The notes beneath the pieces are model-generated. The model had not been told where the DNA came from, searched no databases, and saw only the letters and a list, made by a program, of their open reading frames with translations. A DNA stretch of 64,000 nt from Tanytarsus gracilentus (Eukaryota > Arthropoda > Insecta > Diptera > Chironomidae), in the NCBI GenBank assembly GCA_038502055.1, contig JAXRKN010000022.1, positions 332,148-396,147 of the forward strand, written 5' to 3'. Of this stretch, positions 1 to 13,800 are shown one piece after another. The translations under genes and the position numbers were made by a program. How positions within the stretch are numbered: the stretch's first letter is position 1; the number at the start of each line of letters is the position of its first letter.

Positions 1-1564
1 CGGCGATCGAATAACCCCACTAAGAAGTTTAGTGTTAGTCATCATGGAACGTCAAGCGGAACACCCAATCAAGACGCCGTAATCCATGATGTTAAAATTT
101 TCATTGTGAATTCACAATTGTGGGTTAGTTAACTGAACCTTACGGTTGCAGTTTTAAAATAAATAAATCAAAGGTGGTTTCGACGGCATTTTATAAAAGT
201 TACCGCCACTACAACCTTCCTCAGCCCTGACAAGCTGTTAGGAACTGGCCCACCCACATTACAAAACAAACAAACATAAAACATAAATTTATAAAGTATT
301 AAGTCAAACCAATTGTATAAAAGTTTGGTTTATCATCTACCTTCCTCCATCTAATCTAGTTGATTAGCATGGGTAGTACAGGTCATTCAAGTTTCGTCCG
401 TAAGTACTCACTACTTCCTTCCTCAACTGGTCACTAAGATTAACAGTTGGTTTTGTTGGATACCAACGAATACGAAATCAAAATGTCATTAACTTGATTA
501 TAATTAGAATATAAAAAAAAAAAATAAAAATTACATTTATATGTAAAACTCCATATTTCCCCTTATTTAAGTTAATTAATTTTACTGTATCAACTCCCTG
601 ACTGATTCCATGCTTCCTCTTTTTAAATTAACTAAAAAAGTGCTTTTTATAAAAAACCATCCAAATGCGCTTATTTCCCCTGGTTAAGTTAATTAAGTTA
701 AATTGATTAAATTTCTGACTGAATTTTAGCTTCCACTATTCAAAACATCTAAAAAAGTAATTTTTGTGAAAAACCATCTAAATGCGCTTATTTCCCCCGC
801 ATAAAAATAAATTTGAATGTTAAAAAAAAAAATTTTAGAGGTCAAAGATGTCAAAGATCCAGAAGAGATTCAGTAAAAAAGAAAATAATTTTTTTTTTTT
901 GGATTTTTAACGTTTCAAAGTGAAACAATGATAAAGAAGTGCTTAATTAAACACTTCTAAGAAAGAATGAGTGTACCTTGTGAAACGCATAAGAAAAAAA
1001 AACTTATAATAATAAAAAAAAAAATTGAAAAAAGTTTTCCACTCATTCTAGCTTTTTACCTGATTTTAATTGATGAACTCGATGATGAGCCGATGAACTG
1101 ACAACTTTTAAACACATTAAAAGTAAATTTAAAACTAATACACACACTTAAACACTGAAATAATGAAATTAATTAAAATTTTAAATGTTTACAATTCGAG
1201 GGTAAACTCCCATACTCTTTGAATTTTATTAAATTTTTAATTGTTAGATAATTATTTAAATAAAAGCTGCATTGTGTTTAGAAATTCTAATCTTTATTTA
1301 TGCATACATCAGTTATAAATTTGTCGAATTCATAAAGAATAAAACAAAAAATTATTTATATTGATTTAGAAGGTGTGTTTAACATTTTAAAGGAAAAATA
1401 ATGAAAATTAAATAAATTTTTAACACAATTGCAATTTTAATTTGTCTTCATGAATTGAATGCAATTCCAGCGACGATTTTAACTCAATACATTATTTTAA
1501 ATAGAGCTTTTTTTAGAAAGGAAGGAATATGAAAAAAATGTGTCATGTGAACATCTAGAATTAA
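1..1564. other. Non-coding left flank
   Basis: I see no convincing gene here. The stretch holds a perfect 16-bp palindrome (attgtgaattcacaat, 103-118), a tandem repeat (listed separately) and a hairpin-like agaagtg/cacttct pair around 935-960. The part next to position 1565 is probably the 3' UTR of the Arf gene. Positions 1-460 are less AT-rich than what follows and could be a degraded repeat, but I recognise no family. Confidence 0.5.
541..800. repeat. Tandem repeat, unit about 117 bp
   Basis: The phrase aaccatc(c/t)aaatgcgctt followed by atttcccc occurs near 654-680 and again near 771-797, about 117 bp apart. A weaker copy of the ttatttaagttaattaa part starts near 551. Two clear units and one partial unit are visible. 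They are non-coding. Confidence 0.6.
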
Positions 1565-2289
<725 letters not shown>

Positions 2290-3260
2290 TTGTCGTGATG
2301 AACTGAAAGTAAATAAATTTCTTTACTAATCTAATTGCCACGTAAGTTTTGACACATAATTTATGTTAAAAATTACGAAGAAATGTTTTAATAAATGATT
2401 TTATGTTTAAAGACTCAAAGTGTTGTCTATTTGTAAATCCTCGCATTGACTTTTAACTTTTTTAAGGAGAGAAAATTAAATTTACTTTACTATTTCACTA
2501 AATGTCGGCGTCACGAATTAGTTCAACAATACTTAATCAGTTTAAAATCGAACCTTGTTGTTGACTGTTTTTAACGCAAACTTTCTTAGTTAAACACCAA
2601 AGGTTCCTTAAATGCAGCTAAAATCTTTCGATTGATTAAAATTTTTGTGTTTTGCAGAAAAAAATCTTTGAATGAAAATGGCAATTTTTCTTTAACTGCG
2701 GCTGGGGATGAGACACTATAAAAATTTTTAAAATAATTTACAAAATTAATTAAAATTTAATAAATTTAAAGAAATTTTGTAAATTTTTTTTACTTTAAAA
2801 CACGATTTTTGATCTTTAAAAAATATCATAAAAATTAAATTAACATCAATTTTTTGATTTAGTTTGTATGCCTTTGTTCAAAACCCTACAAAATATTGTA
2901 AACTAAAGGGTGGATGACGTATGAAAAATTCAAAAAAATACGTTAAAATAATTTACATGAAAATAAATTAAATTTTAAATGGCAGATTAATTTTTCATCC
3001 TTAACTTTATTAAAAAAATATAAATTAACTTAAAATTTGAAAAAATATATAAATTAACTTAAACTGTGAAAAAAAATAACTTAAATTGTAAAAAAAAATT
3101 AATTAATCTAAATTGTGAAAAAACAAGATTTTAAAAAGCTCAAAATTTTTATTTTTATAATTTAAAAGTTAGGTAATTTAATTTTTTTATTTTTTTATTA
3201 CACCTAAATTTAAAAAAAAGGTTAAATTACTAACATTTTTTTCTTTTAAAAATTTCAATA
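2290..3260. other. Intergenic region with short AT-rich tandem repeat
   Basis: This is the 5' flank of the Arf gene and the 3' flank of the next minus-strand gene. No gene is seen. Positions 3009-3124 hold about four degenerate units of an aaattaacttaaa(t/c)tgtgaaaaa type repeat, roughly 30 bp each. Confidence 0.5.
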
Positions 3261-3724
3261 TTAAACTACAGTCTCTACGATGATTTCAGGTTCATTTGGA
3301 GTTTGAATTTTGTTGTTAAAAACAGCAACGATGATGATGATAGCAATGAAAATAATTCCACCAATTATAATTGAAACAACCTCAATTCGTGTTCGGGATG
3401 TGGTGCAAATGGTTTCGTAAGCTGGCAATAGTGGTTCCATTTCCTCAGCTAACTTTTTTTCGTCACCAAAACTATCGCTTGAGAAGTTTTCTGCCTCATC
3501 TTTAGATTGCATTTCCTCAATTATACATTCACGAATTTCTATTGTCTTTTCAGGATGATATTTATTTAAGATTTCACTCATTGTATCGTAAATTTTTGAA
3601 TCAATTGAGCCGAAACATGATTGCGATACCAATGCGAACAGTGTTAATAATATTTTAAAGTTTCTAAAAGCAAGAAATTTTGAGTTTTTCTTTATTTAAT
3701 TTAACATTTTTTGCCTTACCTCAT
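3261..3724 (-). CDS. Small single-pass type I membrane protein, unknown
   Basis: I do not recognise this protein. The model has a 5-nt first coding exon (3724-3720, ATGAG) and a second exon 3663-3261, joined by a GT..AG intron, giving 135 residues. Splicing restores a signal peptide, MRNFKILLTLFALVSQSCFG, which supports the model over the ATG inside exon 2. A roughly 65-residue acidic ectodomain follows, with CFG and REC cysteines and many Glu/Lys. Then comes one membrane segment (VVSIIIGGIIFIAIIIIVAV) and a short tail. It is probably a secreted-pathway or cell-surface protein; function is unknown. An alternative is translation from an internal ATG without the signal peptide, which seems less likely. 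Confidence 0.7.
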
Positions 3725-4272
3725 GATTTGCGCCTCTTTGTGATTTGAAAGAAATTTTAAGCAATAAGAATCCAGTAAACAAGTCCAATAAGAATTTTAA
3801 ATACAGAGATTTTCGTTATTTTTATTATTCTTTTTTCTATTGATAAACAACATTAGTCAATTTGATCGCATAAATAATTTATTTACTAGGAAAATTAACG
3901 ACAATTTTTTCGTGTACCTAAACTGCCGTCTTCGAAGATTTAAATGTTCCAGATTTAACTTAATTGATGTCAAACTTTTGACATGATGGATTGTGTGAAT
4001 CATAAATTATTTTCCAATAAGAAGAATTGAAAAAATTTAATGAGACTACAGGGGAAAATTACATTAGATTTCTGTATATAGTGAGTGAAAGTTTAAGATT
4101 ATTATTCTTCAACAGCTATCAAGGATCTAAAGTGAAATGCTTAGTTTAAAACTTTATATGCATATAAATGACGTTTGGTAATTAACACATAGATGTAAAA
4201 TTAATAATTAATTCATACAGTTTTAATACTACAATCGTATAAATTTTAAACAGAACATGATATGGCATTTTC
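3725..4272. other. Intergenic, no gene seen
   Basis: This lies upstream of the small membrane protein gene and downstream of the FoxP stop codon. I see AT-rich sequence, presumably a promoter and a 3' UTR, with no coding signal. Confidence 0.5.
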
Positions 4273-4878
4273 TCAATTTTTACTTAAATCTTCAACTTCT
4301 TCATCCATCTTATCGCAACTTATTTCATCATCGTTTTCATAATCGTCGCCATAATTGCTGGAGACTTCATGCTTAACCAGATTTTCAACCTGGTGATTTT
4401 GATATGAAGAAATGTTCTGGGACTCGTCCGAATTGAGGTTTTCGCGATTGTGATAAAATCTCTCTTTCTGGTGACTTCGTGGCGATGTCAATCGTGGTTT
4501 TCGTCGAGGATGCTCGAAATTGTAAGCGTTCATCATTTCTATATGATTTTCAAGCTTATCGTGGGAACTTTAAAGGAAAAATTTATTAAATTTGTTGATT
4601 GCTTTTTAAATAAATGCTCACTTGCTAAAGTTCTGCGGACCACTTGGTGATCCTGAAGGACTCAAAGATTGAGAACGAAACTTATCGTGCTTGATATGAT
4701 TCAATCCATTATCGTCAAGGAGATTTGTTGGAGAGAGCCAAAAATTCTTTGAAAATAAATTCTATTCATTTAAAAATGTTTTAAAATTTAAAACTCTTTT
4801 ACCTGTAGATTAATAGCCATATTTTCGCTATAGATATTATTTTGGGGACTGTGATTTCCTCTATTTCTCTGATGATTC
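4273..4878 (-). CDS. FoxP: FoxP long C-terminal tail exons
   Basis: Exons 4878-4803, 4746-4622 and 4567-4273 join in phase and encode a Ser/Asn-rich linker ([16 protein letters not shown]), then a basic patch ([18 protein letters not shown]) and an acidic end ([13 protein letters not shown]). The acidic end resembles that of vertebrate FOXP proteins. This is the alternative to the short tail ending at 5667. Confidence 0.8.
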
Positions 4879-7800
4879 CTGTTAATTCAGAAAGCATTAA
4901 AATTCGATTTTAAAAGCAAAAAATTAAGTTAAGGAATAGAAAGAAATTTAAGAGAAATTTAGAAGAAAATACTAAACATTTAGAGCAGAAAGAGTAAAAG
5001 TAACATTTAAGAAAGGATGAGAGAATGAGCACATTTAAGATGAGATAATGAGTTATATGCAAAACATGCAAAACAGTCAATTGAAACAATTCAATTTAAA
5101 CATAGAAAAAAATATTTTTTATAATTTACCAATCATGCATAAAAATAAAATTTTACCTAAAATTAAAATAATTTTTAAACAGACATGTGAGTGAATTTAA
5201 CACTCGTATCAATATTTTTAAAGCTTATAATCTAACATTGATATTTTAACAATTTTGTAGAATAATTCAAGTTCTAGAAATTAATCATCGGGGACCCATA
5301 TCTTCCATATAAAATTTATCTGAAACCATATAAATTTGTATGAAACCTTATAAATCCATAAAAACCATATAAATTTTATATTTTTATATGGTTTCATACA
5401 AAATTATATGGGAGTTGTGGCCCCTTGTGAATTATAAAAGCTTTGAACTATAATGAAGCAATTTCTATAACGAAACTATCAAAAATTATCAACTACAACA
5501 AATTTATGTACATAGAAGCATATTTAAAAATAATTATGATTATTATTTCTAGTTTCACAATTTTTTTTCTTTAATTTTTTGCACAATTTTCCCCGTTTCT
5601 ATTTACAATTGTTTTTTTGATTCCCAAAAAATAATTGTCGAACAAAAAAAATTTGAAATGATGTTCTTACAATTGTGCAACACTGCCCGTTGGCGAAGTT
5701 ATATTGTCATCAACGTAGCTTGCAGTTGGAGTAGAATTTGGTGATCGATACGCGCCAGATACAGTCGCGGTTGAACCTTCTTCACTCTGATTACCACTCG
5801 TCGGGGCCTGAGGACTATACGATCATTGTGAACAACAAAAAAGGACTTGGATATGCTTCTTTAAACTCTTACTTTCGCGGTCGTCCACGTGACAAATGAC
5901 GACGTTTTACAAACTCATTGTCATCGACCATCCAAAAAGATCCAAAGTCATCCTCGTATCGAACGAAGCACTTATGCAGCGACAAATTCGTTCGAATCGC
6001 ATTCTGTTGAGACTTAAGTTAGTTGTAGAAATTTAAAATTGAAAACTCCCAAAAAAGGCCTTCCCCAAATTAACTTCAAAAATTCATTGCTAGACAGAGT
6101 ATTAAGTTTATGCGAGAAATTGGTTACTTTTAGCACTCACTCGTGTTAGAAAATTTATAAAAACGCTAAAACTTGACAGGTAAAAGAGAAGAAAGAGAAA
6201 CAAAGAATGTGAAAAATTGAAAAAGTTTTTCTCCTAACTTCTTTCATTACCCACGCTCGGTCTCATGTTAATGTCCTTTCAATCGATTTTTTTTCTTCCT
6301 CGATTGAAAATGCTTGTTTGACTTTACTTTGTGTCTGTTACTTTACTTACCTTGCAAACGGCTTCGACCTTCGCCCAAAACTTTTTTTAAATGAGAAATT
6401 TTAAATTTTTTTCTCATTTTAGGCCGACTTGACTCAAACTTTTTGTTTGTTTTTCGTTTAGTGTATTTGTATTTTTGTGGTAAAAGAAGTAAAAATTAAA
6501 TAACCACGATGCCAATTGAGAAATTGTTTTCTATTATTTTTTTCTACTCATAAATGCTTTTCAGAGTGAGCAATGCCAATTGAGAGGAAAATAGTTGCAC
6601 AAGACAGTTTACAGGAAATTTATTTTAAGATAATTTTGCAAGAGAGATTGAGCAGCAACTCTCGGAAGAGAAAAAAGACCTTCACAAAATAATAATAACA
6701 AAAAATAATTTAAATCATATGAAAAACCCACAAACCAAAGGCTACAAGGGAGATAATTAACTTAAGCTAAGGAAAATGAAACTAAAATTAGTAAAAAGTT
6801 TTGAAATTTAGTCACTCGGAAATGAAAATTGAAAATTTTAGTGTAAGAGTTGTGAAAAGTGGAAAATACTTAGTAAAAAACTACTTCAGAAGATTCTAAA
6901 TAGAGGTATGGTGTGGTAAACAGTTAAAAGACGTACCCGACAGCATGATGAGGACTCTCGCAAGCTTGCTGAGTTCCGCCCGTCGATGATGTGCACCGCT
7001 GTGGTCGTCTCTTGTAAAACTCAAGCTCATCGACTGTCCACACTGCGCCTTTTACATTTTCAACTCGCATAAAGCATTTGTGGAGCGACAAATTATGACG
7101 AACCGCATTCTAATTTTACGATGTGAATTTTTTTCATACATTTAAGATTACAATTCAATGCTTTGTCAGTTCTCACTCCACATAAGAATTTTTTTTCTTC
7201 TTCTTTTTTTAAGGAGAAAGAAAAACTCATAAAGAGCAGGAATACAGCAGCAATTACGTCGTTTACGAGCACATAAATCACTGATCCACTTACTTTTCTT
7301 CCTCTCATTCTCATCCTCAAAGGAAAAAATTAAAAAAGCAAAAAGGAAAAATCTCGACAATGCATTTAAATTTTTTTCTTCGAGTATTTATTTAGTGGGT
7401 GAGATTTTTTTGGGGAGGAATTGACAGTTAAAGATCATCATTTAAATTGTATATCGCTTTGTGGTATAAATAGCGTTCGATGCTCTTATTTTGACAGTTT
7501 TTAAGTAGAGAGGATTTAGCGAGGGATTTTAAAAATAAATTAGATCTAGTTGAAAATTTCATTCACTTTTATCTCTCAACCAAAATCAACAAAGCAACGT
7601 ATAAAAAAATTACAGCTTCTCATAAAAATTACATCATCACAATCATCCCGAAAAAAAAGGGAGAGAGGTGGCACAAAAGAAATTAAAAAATTGCTGAGCG
7701 CGCGAAAATGTGGATGAAAATTTTTATGACTCTCATTGCAATTTATGGGCTTTTAAACGATGACTATGGGGAGGGGATGTGGAGTGAGAAACATGCTGTG

Positions 7801-10800
7801 CATAGATTTTGAAGAGTTGACACGGGGAAAAAAGTACCGAGTGAGTTAAGCGAAGATAAAAACAAATTTAAAATTCTTGGAGAACGATTAAACATATGAA
7901 AAAATTATTTTATGTGTCAACTCTTTTAAATATTTTAAATTAGCATTTTTAAAAAGGGATTTTTTTGTCGTCCATTGTTTAATCAAGTCCCGTTTCTAGA
8001 AAATCCCGATTTTATTGTGTAAGATTTTCTTTTCAGAGAAAAGGAATGAAAAAAAGTTGTCGGAAGAAATTTGTTTGCATTTTAGCTCCAGTGCTCACCA
8101 AGATTTTGCAACTGTGAAAGATTTTTTTCTTGGTCCCTTATTGTTCGTCTGTTTATACATTTTTTTATCTTCTTTCTTTTATGAAAAGAGTCATCGAAAG
8201 GACAATGAAAGTCATTTTGAATTATTCTTGAGTGTGGATGGTTCAATTTGAGGGGGAAGAAACGCGTTTTAATTTTCAGTTGCCTGACAAATTATCAATG
8301 GCATTTTGAGTAATGCAGAAAAAATTGTGGACGGTAATTTTCCAAGCCTGTCAATTACATTTTTTTTGTCTTGATTTATCTTCTTTTACATTGTTACGAT
8401 TTTAATTGTGAATTTTTTTCGGTAAGATATGAAATTATTTTCGAGTGAGTGACTTTCAATGAAAGCTTCCGCAATTGAGGTAGCACATTAACTTGAAATG
8501 GACAATGAATGCCAGAATCAGAGAATTTATGAATATTTTTATAAAATAACCCTTGAGCAAAACTTTTTCATAATTATACCTTCCATGTAGCTGCGTTTCT
8601 TCGAAAGTAGCAAAAAGTATTTTGGAACCAGTTGTAAATTTCGTTGAGTGTCAGTTGCTTATCGGGGCTCTCGATGATGGACTATAAAGTTTTTAAAAAT
8701 TCACATCACATAATTATCGCGGCGTTGCGGTGTCACGAAGTTTTTACGTTTCATGTAATTAGGCACAGGGTGTTGGGAGAGAGGTGAGAGGAAAAAGAGA
8801 AAAGAAAAAAGATTTATGAGAAAAATTTTAAATTAATTTTGTAAATTTTTCTTTTCGACTAATTGCAAAGACTTTTTTTTGTACCAGGTGTGGTTGGAAT
8901 TCAAAATTGGATTTAAATAAATTAGGAAAAAATACAAACTTGACGAATGAGTGAAGCATAGGTGAATGGAGGACGCACGTCAGCTGACTTGTAAAATTCG
9001 CGATTCCGTTGAATTTCTGAAAATTAAAAATACTTTTTAAGTTCTATAAAACTATAAATTAACAAATTTCTACCTTGTTGCACATCCAACCCTTAATTTA
9101 AGCATTGAAAGAATTTTTTAAATAAGATAAATATTTTTTATTTCTTTTTCTAACCAACCTGCTCTTTCCAACATGTATGGAAGTCCTTTTAATGTTAGCA
9201 CAAAAATGCAAATTTTTTTAATTTCCCCCTTAAAAAATAATTAAACTTACTAACCTGATAACGACATTGCACTCTTATCGGTAATTCTTCTTCTAATCGG
9301 CATTACATTATGCAATGGTGATCTTATACGGCTACTTTGATGCATTTGCTGATTGTTTGGTGATACTTGTTGTGGCGATGGATTTTGGGCTGATGATTGC
9401 AGAAATGGTTCATCAATAATTGCAATTTTGTTTACAGTTTCAGTTTTAATTGTGTTCTGATTGCGTTGCTCTAATGCAGCTGTCGCCATTGATTCTTTCG
9501 TTAGATGGAGATGATGCATCATCGCTTGAAGTCGATCCTTTTCCTTTTGAAGTTGAATTTCTAGCTGAAAAACTACTTGCATTTGGATGCGTGCTTGGGC
9601 TGTGGTGCAATCGTCCATACTGTGCTCGGTATTTAAATGTCTAGGAAAATTCATTATTTTAACAATTTATAAAATGAATTTAATAATTAACCAGAGGGTG
9701 GGAAGGTCACGAGTACTGAAATACCTGCAGGTATATACCCTCTAGAATAAACTTACTTTGTGAATGTTTGCAAGTCATCAAAAATGAGATCACAACCGGG
9801 ATATTTACAAGTTCCCCGGCCATACTTTTGATACTGCTGATGACCTGCGACTAAATTATTTAAAGCATGATTTGCGTGCTCGCTGGAGTTGAGCAAGAAA
9901 TTTCGATTCAAATCGTTGAGAAGAAAGTTTGCTGGAGGATTTGCACCAGATAGTAAATTATTGAGACTCAAATTCATTTCATCTCGGCGGAAGTTCATGA
10001 TGGAATTTAAAAATTGACTAATGCAATTTTCATCTTTAACTTCTGCCTTTATTTTTGGGCTCTCCTCTCGATTTCCATTAACCTCACTAATTTTTTCCTC
10101 TTTTTCCTCATCTTTATCCTTTATCGAGTCATTTTCATTGTAGTTGCTGTTATTATTGTTGTTCGTATCGTTGCGATTCAATTTTGCATTCATTTCAGTG
10201 TCAAACAGATGCCCTTTTGTCGCGTCACTTGAGTGCGTTTTATGACCGCCTTCGTCAGAGTGAAAATCATTGCAATGCGGGAGATCTGGAAAAGAAAGTG
10301 TGAGTGGAAAAATTAAGAAACTTTTCGCAGCTGGCGACGGGAAGAATTTTCAAGGATTTTTAATTATTCTTCGAGAGAGAGCGGAGGAAAATTTAATTGA
10401 CAGGGGATTGAATGTAATTAAAAATATGAAAATGATGACAAAGGAATATTGAGATGTGGGGTGAAGTCGAAAGTAGATTAAAAATTATTGAATTGTGGAG
10501 AGAAAAAGATACAGAAAAAATTGCTGTGAAGTGGAAAATCGTGTTATTCTTACTTGGAATATGTTGTTGATGATGTTGGGGAAACAGTAATTGCATTCCA
10601 CTCTGATGAAGTAAATATTGTCGCTGAATAAGTTGAAATTGTTGTGCGAGCTCTTGCTGCTGAATTGCAAGTTTCTGTTGTAGCTGATAAGTTGAAGATT
10701 TCTTATTGTTTTCACCATTCGGCGATTGTTGTTGCAACAAATGCGTTTGTTGGAGAATATTTGCGTGAAGTTGTTCTTGAATTTGATGCATTAACAATTC

Positions 10801-13800
10801 CATTTGCTTTCGCTTTTGTTCGAAATGAAAAAGTGACTCTTTAGGATTTGACATTGTAAGTTGGTTACCGATTAGTTGCTGCAGTTGATGCGGTGAAAGG
10901 ACATGATTTTGCAACAGTTGCTGCATTTGATGATCGCGGAGTTTTGTGTAGAAATTATTGTTCTCGTTGTTGTTTTGATCAGCAGCCAAATTATTTTCAG
11001 ATTCACAATTTTTTGAGTTTATTTTTTTGATATTCTCGATTATGCTAAATGTTACACCTAAAGGTTTGAACTCATCCATAGGATCATTGCTCGAATCGTT
11101 GTGGTCAACTTTATAGTTTGGTGAACTGCTTGAGATCTGTAAAAAAAAATTATTTAAAAATTATTCATATAAAAACCCATTTTTGTAAATGTAAAAATGT
11201 AATTTATAACGCTCCAACAAGAATCCAATAGGAATTTTGATAAAAATTTTAATGAGAAATATTTTTTACAATTTTTCATAGTAATAAAACTGAACGGCTC
11301 ATGGAAATAATTAATTTAAAATTTTTTTTCATAATTATTTCATAATCTTTTGATAGTTTTATTATATACCTAAATCTTAAAATATCAGAGATCAAAAATG
11401 TAAGTTCCCAAGTAAAAACTAAGCGAAGATTATTTTAAAATATTTAGCAAGTAAAAATATTTAATTAAATTTTTATAAATTGAATTTAAAAATCCAGGAA
11501 TTCAATTTAAAAAAATTAAATTTGAAAATCCAGGAAAAATTAATAAATTTAAAATAAATCAGATGATTATAAAAATATGTTTATAAATTTATTTTTAATA
11601 GTTTTAACAACAAATTTAAATTTGCGCTTTAACAAAATCAATATTTGTGATCACAGTGATCTTAAAATAAACCTAAATGCGGCCTGCCCCTAAAAATTTT
11701 CTAGTTTATTATTAAAAACGTTTCTTCTCATCATATCATCGTCATCGACATTCAAATCGATACAACGCAACGCATTCACGCATAATATTGAATATCAATT
11801 GCGAAAAGATTTGCGAAACTCATAAAATGGTAAGAGAAAAGGCAAAAAGTTCGCTGCCGTCTTGTAAATATGAGCTTTTTATTCAAATTTAATGACATTG
11901 TCGTAAAAAATTCTTTCGCATTTATGGCGTGTTACACAAAACAACAGGGAGGAGAGAAAAAAAATTGTAAATTGCATTGGGGGAAATGTGAGGAAGGCCA
12001 ATATTATCAGTTACGAGGTAATAATTCATAAATAAGTATGATGGTATTGAAATCATTGCTTTAAATTTTCCTCCCTGACTCATGCCGCCAGTGGCGATAT
12101 CTGTTGTGACAGAAACAACCTGCTTCATAGACAAAAAAGTGCAATATTTTTTGCTTGTTGTACAACAAGACATAAACACTTCCAGCTATCGGATGGTAAA
12201 AATCTTGATGACTCGACACATTTTTCCTTCTTATTGTGGCCACTTTTTTTTTTCTTAGAGAATAACAAAAAGAAATTGGCTTTTCACATATATTTACGAC
12301 ACTCCAATATTGTTTCTTAGGGCGGAGATTTGTATCACAATTTTTTATTACTTCGCTGCCCACAAAAGACACACACTTTTTTTGCTGATTTCGATGTCTT
12401 GCAAATAAATCGATATTTCGATTAGTTTTAATATTTTTTCTTCTTCTTTAAGAAAGCTAATTTTTTTAACCACTCTTTAAATTTAGCGAGAACTGTGAAA
12501 AGGTTAATGGTTTTCGAGTGGATCTTGAGATGGGATCAAATGCTCGTAATTCCTGGGGTTTCAACAACTTTTTTGCCAAAATATTCTGCACCCTTTTTCG
12601 ATAAAAATCCTCCTTTTAAAGAGAGGGAGAGAATACATAAAAAGAAGAGTGTCTAGAATTTTTTGAATGTCCATTAGCAATTTTTAAGGCAATAAATAAA
12701 GTCTCATTCCAAGTGCAATGTCAAATGGCAATAAAATCAAGTTCACTCTCGATAACATAATCCTCACACCAATTAATCCTTTCACACACAACACACCTAA
12801 TCTATTAATAATAAATTCCTCTCTATTACAGTCAATTATCCTCACAAATTGAGTAAAAATTCCATGACCATAATCGATAACTCACACTGCCAAAAATTCA
12901 AACTCTAATGGACAAACAACAGTTGAAAAAAAAACTTTTTTTTTATATGTGCAGAGATTTTTCTTTTCACTCGAAAGCGTCAATAAAAATCCAATAAACT
13001 CCGAAACAGAAACATTTTGTCGGCAAAAAAAGTGCGACGACAGGAGAGTGGAGGGAGTGTGTTGAGAAGTGGCGAAAGGATAATTTATGCAGCCGTGTAT
13101 GTTTTCAATTTGGCTCTTTTTAAGGGCCGGGTGAACATAAAAAATCAAAAGTTGGATATTTTATTGTCTGCAAATTTGTGAGGAAGAATTCTTTGTGCAA
13201 AAATTAAGTCAAACTTTCATGGCTTCAACATTCACGATCTTGAGCATCCATAAACTTTAATATTCATCGATAATCGATATTTCTTCTTCATAAATTTGCT
13301 CTTCACCAATATTCAAACGCCGCCACAGATTTTCCCTCGCTGATAAAATTCCTCGCGGAAAAAAAACAAATTCCGGCAAAGGGGAAGTTGTGGAAAAAAT
13401 AAATAAATTGTTTATGGGAAAATTTTATGATTATGATCGCTGTTTATAATAAATGATGCGATTGGGATTCGGCTTCTGTATTTCCAAAGGGTTGCAAGAA
13501 CAAATCAAGTCATGTGTATTTTTTCAAATGTTCGAAAGTCAAAATTCTTTTGCTCTGAGTTTAAATTTCTTGTAAATTTCCAACTCAAATAAAAAGCTTT
13601 TTAAGGCAATAAAAATTCCTTCTTAATTGCACATCAACAAAAGGAGCATGTATCATATATGGGAGTTTAAGGATGTGGAATTTCTTGTGCGTAAGTGCCA
13701 TACAACCTTTCACCCACCATAAAGCATAATCATAGCACATAAAACATTGCACAGTAAAAAAAGGCGAAAATTTCCATAATTTATGGCACAAATGTGTGCA

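Noticed and set aside
7465..7473. Perfect TATA-box-like tataaatag on the plus strand
   Set aside because: It lies inside a FoxP intron with no open frame or known start site downstream; chance occurrence is likely in AT-rich DNA.
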